Positions 37,600 through 49,200 of a stretch of 64,000 bases of DNA are shown piece after piece. Position numbers and translations under genes: made by a program. Origin of the DNA: Onthophagus taurus (taxonomy: Eukaryota; Arthropoda; Insecta; Coleoptera; Scarabaeidae); the NCBI RefSeq assembly GCF_036711975.1, contig NC_091967.1, positions 8,060,001 through 8,124,000 of the forward strand. The letters run 5' to 3'. Position 1 is the stretch's first letter. Each line of letters begins with the position of its first letter. The notes below the pieces were generated by a model, which saw only the letters and a list, made by a program, of their open reading frames with translations, had not been told where the DNA came from and did not search any database.

Positions 37600-38100
37600 T
37601 ATGACTTGTTGAACCGGTCTACACTAGAATGCCGATTTTGTTATGCAGACTTGATTACAGTGTTGGGCGTGGACTTTTTCCTATATTTGATAACATACAC
37701 CATCAATGGTTGGGTTGCTTGCATTTGTGTCGCAAATGAATTTGCTTTCTGCTCGAAGAAAACTCAATATCAAGGTTGCGACTCCCAGACAGAAAATATC
37801 TTGGAGTTTTTTGAATTCTACTGTATCTCTGGTTTTTTTTTGATAACTTTGGGTTCAATTTTATTAGGCCAATATCGACATCACAGAACAGCATCCATTT
37901 TTTTTTCATTCTTACTAAGACTTGCACTGGTGATTGAGGTGGGTTTACCGTCGGAAAAAGTAATCGAGAGGGAATCGATGGAAAATATAATTAAACAAAA
38001 TGTTATGAGGCAAAATTTGAACTTTGTGACGGAAGGAGTTCGAGGTGGAATATGAAGTTTCAACATTTTTTTGCCAAAATATTTTATATATCGATAGTAC
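37600..38100 (+). other. Unassigned 158-codon open stretch
   Basis: An open frame runs from 37579 (no ATG needed) to 38055 with hydrophobic and Cys-containing sequence. I recognise no family, it begins on the ems polyadenylation signal, and overlapping minus-strand frames are open too. It is more likely a transposon shred or chance than a gene. Confidence 0.15.
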
Positions 38101-38104
38101 GCTG

Positions 38105-38660
38105 CTTATATAAAACTACATTGTGTTGATGGAAGACCAAATCCTCCTAATAGAAAACTACATACTACTTGCAGAATGAGAAAGAGACAAGTTATTACCA
38201 ATGGAAGACTAAATACCACTATCAAAAGAATAAATACTAATGGAATAGAAAACTAGATACTGTTTTCTAAAGACTCCATGCTGAAGACTATGTTGATTGA
38301 CTACTGAAAACTGTCAATGGAAGACTAAACAATATTGACAGAGGAGTAGATACTATTAATAGAGTTGTGCAAATTGACAATAGAACACTAGATACTGCTT
38401 GCAGAAAATAAAATAGTGCTGATGCAAGATTACACACTGCTGACAGAAGAAAAGGTAAGTTGCAAAATTAGAGCAGGTACTGATACTAATAGATAACTAG
38501 ATCTGCTTGCAGACGATTAGATGCTGCCAATGGAAAAGTAAATACAACTGAGACAGAAGTGCATAGTCTTAATGAAAGATACTGCTAATAGAAAACTAGA
38601 TTCTTCTAATGGAAGAATATATTGTGGATGCAAAAGTCTTCATTTCAGCGGGCTAAACAC
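38105..38660 (-). repeat. 21-bp minisatellite array, reverse orientation (copy E)
   Basis: Degenerate units such as AATGGAAGACTAGATACTGC, the reverse complement of the unit at 3.5 and 28 kb, recur with variable spacing. No CTAG arms are attached, so the array is either an orphan or older. Confidence 0.8.
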
Positions 38661-40255
38661 TGGACACTGTTTTGATGTCGGCGATTTCGATTAGTTAGAA
38701 CTTCCCTGCATGAACCACATCTGATTCATCTTCAATGAATCCGCACCGTTTGGATCCGGGTGTACAGACTTTTCGATTGCGAAATGGGGATTTTTAATAA
38801 TGCGGCAATTCTGTTAATTGACTTTGTCCCAGAATTAAAGAGAGTTTCGCTAAACTAAACCATATTCACATCAAATTCTTGATTGTCAATCGTCTTGACA
38901 AGATTATAGGCGAAATAAATGCTACAATTATACCAAGTTTGTTTTATCTTAAACATGGTGTAAAAGTTTTATTTGTATCTCTAAATCTTGTATATAATTA
39001 CCTTTCTTGTTCGCCTCTCCAATCTTGTATATAATTTGAAAAAAAATATTTTTCTTCAATATCATCAACCGCATTGACAGATTTTATTAAATTGACAATC
39101 ACTGCTGCAAACCCAATACAATCAAAATAATTTATTTCTCACTTTCAATTAAAAATAAAAATAGTTTTCGCTTAATTGACTACAAAAAATGAATAAACGT
39201 TATTATTATTTTTACTGTAACTAAATAAAGTTTAGAAACGTTTAATTGAAATTATAAAAATAATTTTATAAAAGTGTTACCAACATAAATTATTTTTAAC
39301 TTAAAATTAATTATTTATAAAATTCTCATTTAGTTCACGTTATTAACTAAAAAAAGACAAACTTCTTTACAATTGTCGTTAATCTTAAAAAAAAGTAAAA
39401 ATAAATAAAGTTTTTTCCTATGAAAACATTTCCGTTATCAAACCAACTTTTTGTTAGGTTATGTTTTAAATTGTTTTCAATCATTTTTAATCGAGGTAAA
39501 AACTAATTTAAGCAATTTTAATGCATTAATACTTATTTAAGTATAAAGTAGGTTGTTGTGTTTTCACAAATGTTAAATAATTATCTACTAATTAGTTTAT
39601 TTTCCACAGGATGATTGACGGAGGTTTTTATTTTTACATAAATTTTTTTAAATATTTTGACGTCAGTAACTGTTTATTTTTTATCTATTTTATAAAATAT
39701 TCTAGATAAAGCGAAAGCAACATTTCAAAATCATTTATAAATTAAATTTCGGATAAACAACATCACACTTTAATTAATAATAATTTCGATATCGTATCGA
39801 AAGAAATTAACAAGTTTCAATAAACATTTCCATCAATCAAAAATCTATTTTTCCTTTTAATTGGAACGAAAATTATTCTAATTTGTATTGATTACTTTAT
39901 TTTTTTTATACATAGTTGTTGGGTATCAAATTATACCCGCGATTAAAACGAGAGGAAAAATAAAACCCACGATATCTTTTAAGTTAAAACGAATGGTCGG
40001 GTTAAGGTCCGAATCTTGAGAAGATGTTCAACACAATGTGGACACGAAATTGGTAACTGGACACCCCATAAACAACGTACCGAGCTGAGGGAATAGGTTC
40101 GTGCTGGGCGTTAGCACTCCAGATTTACATAAAATAAAAATCAATTACATCCGGAGAAAGATTTAATGTGAACATTAGTTTTAACTATAAAAATATTTTT
40201 CTCACGATAATTTATAAAGTAAAATAACAAAAGTTTTACTTTAATACAGATTAAA
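38661..40255. other. AT-rich gene-poor DNA
   Basis: The stretch 39950-40140 is GC-richer and repeat-free; the rest is very AT-rich. No gene is recognised. Confidence 0.3.
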
Positions 40256-40258
40256 ATG

Positions 40259-41192
40259 TCTGAAGATGCACGGCTAAACCCGAAACTTTCTAGTTCTAGG
40301 TCTAGTGTTAGTTCTAGTTTTAATTGTTATTCATCGTTAGATTGAAGATATTTTTCTGTATCCCTTTTAATTTTTTAATTATGACCTTCATTAGTAGCGA
40401 GAATCAACATCTTTGGTATTATTATGATTTACACTTTCTTACTTATATATTAAACTATCTAAGAACTATCTGTTTATGGATTATGTCTTCTTGGTTAATA
40501 ATAAACAATTTATCCCCAAAGTACTTTTTTCCATAGTCTTTAGTTTTTGAGTTATGATCGTCTATAATCTATAACCACGAAAAACATAAATTCTGATTCA
40601 CGGATTACCGTCATTTAACTAGAATACAGAGATAGGTATCTGAATTAGATCTGGTTATGAATTCTGTTTTCTTCCATTATTATAAACAATTTATATACAC
40701 AATATTTCTCTCTATCCCTTTTAATTTCTTAATTATGACCTGCATTAGTAACGAAAATCAACATTTTTAAAATTTTGGTAATTTACACCTTCTAACTAAA
40801 ATATTCTAACAATTAACTCCTATTTGTTTATGAATTATGCCTCTTTGCATTATTATAAACAATTTATATACACAATATTTTTCTATACCTCTTTTAATTT
40901 TTAAATTATGACCTTCATTAGTAACGAAAATCAAGATTTTTTATGTTTTCATGATTTACACTATCTAACTAAAATTTTATAATAATTAAGCATTGTTTTA
41001 TTATAAACAATTTATCTCCAAATTTCATTAGTTTTTGAGATATAACAACAAAAATTGTCAAAAGCGCCTGAAGACGCACGGCTAAACCCGAAACTTTCTA
41101 ATTCTAGATATAGTTTTAGTCTAGTTGTAATGTTAGTTCTAATGCTAGAAACTGAAACCAGAATGTTTCTGGTTTAGCGGTGCATCTTCAGA
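40259..41192. mobile_element. CTAG-family element with matched ends and ~175-bp internal repeats (copy F)
   Basis: The ends are TCTGAAGATGCACGGCTAAA... at 40259 and its inverted counterpart ...GTGCATCTTCAGA at 41192, matching at 21 of 22 positions. Inside lie a CTAG arm, about four tandem copies of a ~175-bp AT-rich unit (ATTATGACCTTCATTAGTA near 40378, a diverged copy near 40551, then 40732 and 40905, with ATAAACAATTTAT), and an inverted CTAG arm. It is non-coding and 934 bp long. This is the clearest full-length boundary pair. Confidence 0.8.
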
Positions 41193-41194
41193 GT

Positions 41195-42255
41195 CCTTAT
41201 ACTTTTTAAAGTGCATTTTAAAATCTTTTTTATCAACTTCAAATCGTACACAACTGGATAATATAGTGTTCGTGTAATAAAATCGTAAATTTACGATGTT
41301 ATTAATGGTCCTGATCGAAATGACACATAGGCGTCGGCATTAGGGATCGTTATTGGTCAAAGAAATAGAGGAAAATAACGATACGTTAATAGAATATTGA
41401 CTGTATCCTGTTGGTAATTGATGGAAATCGAGTTGGTTTTAACTCGAAGCTTCGGTATATATGGGAAGGAGGTAATGACGCGGTTACGTAAATACCACCG
41501 TCTCTGCTATATGTACCACTTTTACCCCACCTCACCCAAGAATCCCTAGATGCTTGTTTGCGTGCCTTTCGTGAGAATCGCGTTTAACATCTTTCTCTCC
41601 TTATTCATTACCCATTAAAACGAAGAGAGTAATGTTTTCCATCGATTAATTAATTTATTACTATCGATTTCTTAATATCACTAAATTTAATTTTTTATTA
41701 TGTTAGGTTATGTTAATGTCAAAATGACATTTTTATTTTTAGAAAAATATTTAAAACAAATTTGTGTGATTTTAAAATTTTGATTATAATTTGCATTTAA
41801 TTTATGTAATTTCCGATTAAATAATAATTGCTTAAATTTACTTCTTTTTTACTTTTAACAAAAAGGGGCGAGTTCGCACCGTGGTCGTTTAACAAGCAAG
41901 TATTCATTTACAGATATGCATTTTAATAACGCTCTTATGCAGATTAGCATGTGGTCACAGTCGACGAGGGCATTTTTCACGTGAAATTGCTTAATAATTG
42001 TTCGCAGTGCCTTCCATTTAGTCCCGGATAACGAAGAAGACGTTGTTTATGTCTCCTTTTTGCAGTTTTTTTATTTATTCTCTTCCGATGTATTATTCAT
42101 TCGATTAGCGAGACAACCATCGCTAGCCCTTTTCATACAGGTACTATTTATTTTCAAACTTAAACCCGTTATAAATGAATTATAAATAAATATTAATAAA
42201 TTATTGCTTTTACGGGACGTTATTTTTAACTTTGTTTATTAATAAAAACATGTTT
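41195..42255. other. Intergenic DNA with GC-richer islands
   Basis: The stretches 41400-41620 and 41870-42130 are GC-richer and repeat-free. No gene is seen. Confidence 0.3.
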
Positions 42256-42259
42256 TATT

Positions 42260-42760
42260 AATGATTTTGTCTGGTATTCCATTAGTAGTAGCTAGATTTC
42301 TACCAGACGTGTCTAATCTTCTATTAAGACGATCTAGTTTTTTACTGGTAGTGTCTAATCTCCTTCCAGCAGTATCTAGTTCTATTATCCATGTTTTGTT
42401 TCCTTTAAATCTAGTCTTCTGCAAGCAGTATCTAGTCTTCTATTATCAGTTAATTTCAATTGGCATTATCTTGTCTTCTGTTAACAGTAACTAGTTTTCT
42501 ATCCACAGTGTTTAGTCTTTTATAAGAAAGATTTAGTCATCTATAAACAATATATTTGTCTTCTACCACCACTGCCTGGTCTTCTATTACATTATCTAAG
42601 CTTCTACCAGATGTATCTCTTTTGTAGAAGTTCTCTTTTGGCAACGCCTGGTCTTCTATTAACAGTATCTCGTCATCTGACACCAGTGTTTAGACTTATA
42701 TAAGGAGGATCTAGTCTACTGTAAACAGTGTTTTCTACCAGCAAAATTTGTAAGTAATTT
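42260..42760 (+). repeat. 21-bp minisatellite array (copy G)
   Basis: Units such as TCTAGTCTTCTATTAGCAGT and CCAGCAGTATCTAGTTC recur, more diverged than at 28 or 54 kb. Open frames on both strands (about 60-77 codons) come from the 21-bp period. No CTAG arms are seen at either side. Confidence 0.8.
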
Positions 42761-42769
42761 GTAGCAGAT

Positions 42770-43790
42770 TTGAATTATAATTTTTCCCTTAAAGATACGT
42801 TCAAAAACATTTTTCTCATCTTTCCATAACATATGTCACGCATTATTGTATATTATAGTGTTTTTCATGTTAGATTCAGGTTCAGATCCACTCCACAAGC
42901 GTTGTTTTTGTCAGGCCACTTACATCTGGAAAGAAACACGTTGTAGTATTGATTCATTACATCAAAAGAATTAAAAATTATCTCACAAACAGCATAATCC
43001 ATCGGATGATGTAAAAGGCACTACTACGATTAGCACAATTAGATCCACGCTGAACGGGCCTTGACATCATCACCGAAATGGCAATCCCAGGATTTCCTTC
43101 ATATCTAGTTCTGAATTATTAAATATTATAAAGCTGTTTAAAATTCCATAATCGCAAGCAAAGCTGTGTTCACTATTACAGAACTCTGTCAACTTTAAGT
43201 ATCATTCTTTTTATCATATTGTTAAATTTATTCAAGAACTTTTTTGTGTCTGTTTTCTTTTAATTTATGAATTGGTATTAAATATTAAACTTGAGGAGCA
43301 ATTTTGCAATTTTAATTTTCCCTCGATAGTTGATGAACGTTTTAGAAATGTAGAGCGACTATCACATAAAAATGCGATAAACTTGAATCTAGGCTACTCC
43401 ACTTAATCCAAAGTGAAACGAAACGAAAATGCAGAGTTAAATTGAATCACAATTTTTTTTTATGAAAAAAACTTTCTTTGCATTCATACGATTTTCTTTA
43501 AATAAATTAATTTTGATTCATTTAGTTGTTTGATTACATTTTTTTATAATAATTTAACCTAACATTTTAACAATGTCATTTCTAATTCAAATCGAAAATA
43601 AAGAAAAATAAATAAACTTTATTTAATGGTAAAAATAATTTTTTTAAATAGTTTTATATGTAATATATGTAATTACAACGTTTTGTAAATTAAAAATAAC
43701 AAATTACCGATTAATTATTAAAAAACCAATTAAATTTAGAGATTTTTCGTTTTTAACAAAAATAGGATTGGTAGTACTTTTTATCGAAGA
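42770..43790. other. AT-rich intergenic DNA
   Basis: The stretch 42870-43110 has intermediate composition and may be an old transposon; the rest is AT-rich. No feature is recognised. Confidence 0.25.
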
Positions 43791-43876
43791 TTCACAACTG
43801 TCAATATCGTTGTTGACATTTGTTATTAAGTATTTTATTAATTATTTTAATTAATAGTGCGTTTTTCGTGTCAAAA

Positions 43877-43953
43877 ATGTACCAAGGAAACAAGATTAAT
43901 ACGAAGTTAATCAAACAAATTAAAATCTTTACGGCTAAGTTTCATAAACTGAG
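43877..43953 (+). CDS. Possible short first coding exon of an unidentified gene
   Basis: An ATG opens 25 codons and two bases, beginning MYQGNKINTKLIKQIKIFTA and continuing KFHK. They end at GAG|GTAAGT, a perfect donor consensus. Upstream are TGACA-containing motifs, and downstream CGTAACCTAACCT, text often seen near insect promoters. I cannot find a matching downstream exon within the window and do not recognise the peptide. It may be chance. Confidence 0.2.
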
Positions 43954-43959
43954 GTAAGT

Positions 43960-45350
43960 GGACCAAACGTAACCTAACCTCAACAAGTTTTATATTTAGT
44001 GAAATTAATTTTCATTTGATTTTAATTGAAATTGTTGATTTTAATAAGTGTAAACGTGGTTTTAATGATGTGGAGAGCAATTCGAGAACTAATTGAAAGG
44101 CTACAACACGCTTATAACTCGGTCATATTTAAAGCGGTTTATGCAAAATAGATTGCGGAATAAGTTATACGAGCTGCGACGGTTTGTTTTCCGTGCTGTT
44201 AAAAAGAGAAGGATATTATATTGCGATTCGATCGTAACTCTGCCGAGCATCGATGTTTTGTTCTCTCCACCACCTTCCAGACGATTTATAACCACCTCAA
44301 AATGACGTAGTGCACACTACAAACGATTTGCCCACGCGTTTATAACAACGCTGACAAACGGAAAGAAGAAGTACAAGTGAAAATACGTAAGAGACGAAAA
44401 AGTAAAATTTTCTGTATTGGTGGTTTGACTAATTTCATAAATTTATGCGTGAAAATTTATTATCCGTTTACCACCATCGCAGTGTCCCTTAGGAGTTTTA
44501 GTTGACCACTTCGATTTGCATGTAAAAATAATTACGCGAATGCAGCGCCGCCACTGTCGCCCGTGCGAAAAGTCCATTAATACCCAACTCTTTATACAGC
44601 TGCCCAACAATAACGAAAACGGCCATTAACCAGAGAGAAAGAAAGAAAGAAAGAGAGAGTAAAAGAGTGGCGTATATTTTTTGTTCTTTTCTAAAAGGAA
44701 CCCCCCGCATCGAGATACCCTCATTATCATACCACCCGTTGCCTTTTCCTCTTCTTTTCTAACTCTAGATCTATATAAATTTCTAGTTAGAAGTAAAGGG
44801 ACATTAATTACTTCTGGACATTTTTCATTGTCACTGAATGTGTGGGTTGTTGTTGGGTTTTTGCTTTTGTTTTATATGTGCGGGGTGGATTTTGTTATCT
44901 TCATAAAGAAAGGGCTTGGATAAGGATAATTAAGAGTGTTTTATATTTAATGGTCATGAAATGCATTAATTATTTTAATTTTAATAATTATTATTTCGTT
45001 TCATGTGGAAGAAAAAGTTGTTTATAACGAGGTCTATTCAAAAGTGAGTAGTAGTAGTCGACACTTGACTGATGAAGGGTCGACAGATCGATGGCCACCG
45101 GATCGTGGCGCACCTTTTCCTTTTACACAATTGACACGTAGAAAGTCCTGTTCGTTTAGGGCTCCTGTTACAGCAGCAACTGCAACTTCTCACCATCATC
45201 ATTCATCACACATTTATATTCCCGATTATTGTTATTATTATTAATAAAATAATACATTAAAACAAAAAGTGTTTGAATCAATGATTTATATACACACAAA
45301 TTTGAAATGGTATCTACACCGTTGCGTTCTGTATTTGTTAGTTTAATAAA
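43960..45350. other. Intergenic DNA with GC-richer islands and a GA-rich microsatellite
   Basis: Unique GC-richer patches lie at 44080-44350 and 44470-44620. A GAAA/GA run is at 44632-44660. The stretch 45000-45240 is GC-richer and ends in a TTATTA run. No gene is supported. Confidence 0.3.
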
Positions 45351-45354
45351 ACTA

Positions 45355-46205
45355 TACAACAATGTAATGCTAAATAACAACTAAAACTAACACTAGCATT
45401 AGAACTAACACTACACCTAGAACTAGAAGCATTCGGATTTAGCCGAAAGTCTTTTAAGACGGCTAAACCCGAATGTTTCTAGTTCTAAATCTAGTGTTAG
45501 TTCTAATGGTGTTGTTAGTTGTAGTTTCAGTTGTTACTCAGCGTTAAATTGTTATATATTTTGCATTGAAATAAAACTAGAACTAACACTAGACCTACAA
45601 CTAGAAAGTTTCAGACGCACGGCTAAACCCGAATGTTTCTAGTTCTAGGTCTAGTGTTAGTTCTAGTTTTACTTGTTATTTAGTGCTATGTTGTATTATA
45701 TTTTTATTGAATTAAAACTAGATAGTGGAGCAGGACTAGATATTGCGGGGAAAAGAATTGATTCTGCTGGAAGAAGACAATTAACTGTCAGATACTACTG
45801 GGAAAGGATTAAATACTGCTAATGGAAGCCTAGATACTGCTGGAATAGTATTCGGCTGATAAAAATCTGTTGAGCATAAACACTGTTGAAAGAATACTAG
45901 ATACTGCTAGAAGAGGGCAAAGAACTGCTGCTAGAAGATCAGATACTACTGGAAAAGAACTAACCAATGCTAATAGAAGACCAGCTACTGCTACAAAAAG
46001 ACTACATATTGCTAGAGGAGCACTAGACATTGCTAATAGAAGACTTGGCACTGCTGGAATAGTAATAGTGCGTCTGAAGACGAACGGCTAAACCAGAATG
46101 TTTCTAGGTCTAGTATTAGTTCTAGTTTTAGTTCAATAAAAATGTGCAGCAAACTAACGCTGAATAACCATTAAAATAAGAACTAAAACTAGCATTACAA
46201 CTAAA
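45355..46205. mobile_element. CTAG-family composite with 21-bp minisatellite (copy H)
   Basis: Four CTAG arms alternate in orientation from 45380 to 45725 with GATTTAGCCGAAAGTC and GACGCACGGCTAAACCCGAA at arm ends. The minisatellite then runs in reverse orientation (45725-46065), and a final CTAG arm and AT-rich tail end near 46205. Long false frames occur on both strands. Its internal layout is the mirror image of copy D. Confidence 0.85.
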
Positions 46206-49200
46206 ATTAAAATCGAATAAGGATAAATATAAAAAGGTTATGAAGAATTAAAGTAACGAAGAGAGAAATCTTCGTTGCCTTTCATAAGAAGCAATATAAC
46301 AAATTACAAGTGGAAACGCGCTTATTAGAAACAGTATAAATTACACGGTTCGAGATTATTAGATAAAATTACGGTTACGAACCGACTCTATTAACCTGTC
46401 ATAACAGATTCCTGAAGGCCAGACACGTCCAACTCACACACACACACACTTTACGAATCCAGATGTTTTCCACAATCATCAACCGCGCGTCATTCAAAAA
46501 CCTGGACACCTTCATTTCCTAACATACAAACTACCAACATAAAATAAAATTTGTTTCTATAGAATTTCTTAAAATTCGATTAAATTTTGCATAGTTCGGT
46601 TAAAACAAAGGGTGGGGGAATGAAATAAAGAATGAGGGGAAGAAGAGATGGTTTCTTTTTTTGTAATTGTTACGGATCGGTAATTAAACAAATAAATTAC
46701 TAAACGGCGTCCGTTCTTCGGTTATTAATGACTCGAAGGGGGCCGCTGGGCCCTCGGAACTCGAACACGGTTATTATGTAATTATCAGTTAGTTTTAATC
46801 TCGGGTTAAGCAAACCTTTCAGTGCGGGCAACAAATTACTCACGAGGTGGCGTACACTCCCATACAACAAACTAACTTATTGCCACAACGCGGGCCACGC
46901 CCCCATCGTCGCTTTCTTCCTTCTTTATTCAATTCTTTTTCAATACACCCATTAATAAAAAAAATTATATGGAGTGGTCTACACTCAACTTTATCAGAGC
47001 TATATGACATAGAGAAGTCCCATTCTAACCTACCTGCCATACTGTGATTAATTAATTACACAGACGGTTAACAGCGACAGTTAAAGTGTGAGTACATTTT
47101 TTTTGAGACACCTGTATATCGATAGCAAAGTGATATCTGCAACGTTGTTTCCATCCCTTGTCTAAGGTTGGTCTCAGTTGAAAGTGCTTTGCTAAGGCTA
47201 ACATAATTGACACTTCCCTGGTCTGATCCAGACATTGCACAAATGTCAAAGTACGCATATACTAATATTGTAGATATTAAAAACTAAATTGCGTTTTAAA
47301 GAAAGAAGAAAGGTTCGGTTGCATTGTTTTAGAGTTGTTATTATTATGATCGCAGATTCTGGACAAAGTGGAGAAAAACAGCAAACGCATCAGAAGTATT
47401 GGGAAAATGAAGCACAGAGACAGAATACAGAATTTACAAAAAAAGTATAGTGCAAGAATACAAAGTCTGCTAAAAAGGTACGGAGACAAAATGTAGAGTC
47501 TAATAAAGATCATAGCAATATGGAAATCATGCTAACAAACATCGAAGTTAGAAAGTTTTCAAAAAAGATACAGAATACAAGATGCATTGTATACAAAGTT
47601 CTGATGTTATTCATAACTTTATTTAGTCGACTTATTCGGTGGCCTTGTTGACTAATATCATAAAAATGAAAAATCTAGCAGGAGATTCAAGACTGAATCT
47701 CCCTACCTCAAAATGGGCATATTCCAAATTTGTTTCGACTCTGGCTGCTCATTCAATAATAAACTAGGTGTCTGCAGTCTTTTCTTCAACTTTATATTTA
47801 TTAATTAGTTACTTATGGTCACCACACTAAGAAATATTTTTATTACTTCCTTATTCTTGGACGTAAACATAAATACCCTAACGAGGAGACGTTAAACATT
47901 AATTTTGTAAAGAGAAAAGATAAACATCATTCTTCCATTATCTACAATTTTTAGGTTAGCTGAGATATGTTAAACAAGCTTTTCCTCTGTAGAGAAGGAA
48001 CAGGTTCTTCTGCTTTCTGAATGGGAGAAAAACTAGGAAGACGTTTCCAGAAGAAAGAACCGCACAAAACCCGGATGACAATCAAACATGAAACACTATC
48101 ATTAACAAATATTGTTTATATTGCAGAACATTAAAAAACTTCTGGATGTTTTATAAAAGTAAGGTTTTAAGCAAATTTTGCAACTTTTATAGTTTCATTT
48201 TTATTGCATATCTTTTCTTCTTCTTATTCTTTGGAGCTCCGCTGACGACCAGACACGGTAACAAAGGTTACGGGGCACCGTTCACCATGATGGCTGTTCG
48301 TGAGTCAAAACCAGTGATTAAATCTTTATTGCCATTAACGGTGCGCAATGCAAACACCTTCGAGAACCCCAGGAGAAGGTAAATTATAAATGAATAATTA
48401 GATCTAGAATCGATATCTTTACAAAGATAAAATTAAAACTAAAATATTAATGACGTGTAATCAAATTTTGACAGATGACGTAAATCAAGTTAAATTTAGG
48501 GTGCAATCAGATATTATTTTTAAAAGATTTTATTTAATACAATAATAAATGTAAAAATTGATATTAAAAAAAATAATTCTTGTAATCCGTTTTACGGTCT
48601 TTAACACCTTGTTCTCAATTAACAGATAAAAATCGCGTTTACCATCGTGACCCGGACGACCGACGGCGGCGCAATCTACCGGACTCGTCGGGAGTTGAGT
48701 TAATTACCGGTCACGTACGATCATCTCTTCTTTGGTTTGCGTTGGAAAGAGACTTCTTCGTTTTCGTATAAACACCGCGACAACTACAGAAAGGAAAAGG
48801 AACGAAGATTACTGCTCGTTGAAAATGAAGCTTATAAACTCGGATAGTTCACCGCTCGTTTGCCGAGAGAAAATGAACAATCTGTGAAGGTTTATTAGGT
48901 GCCATTACTTAAGATGATGTTGTGAAAATGTGCGGAATACAAGTTGAAGGAAAAAGGGATAAGAGAAGAATTTGATTCTATCTCAACATAAAAAAAAATT
49001 TTTTTTAGGTTATATCTTTTCCGCTCTAAAGAGTAGGAGAGAAACGATGAGTGTGTGTAGAGAGAGGCTGTGTGGAGACCCGCTTTTAAATTCTCATAAA
49101 TAACGGCTAACAATCCGCTAGTGACAGCTTGTTAAGTTCTAACCACAGGTTAAGTTATAATTAATGACTGACGTCACGCGGTAATTGTTGACCAAACGCT

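Noticed and set aside
45830..46091. Opposed 73-codon frames on both strands
   Set aside because: Minisatellite artefact; both strands stay open because the period is a multiple of three.
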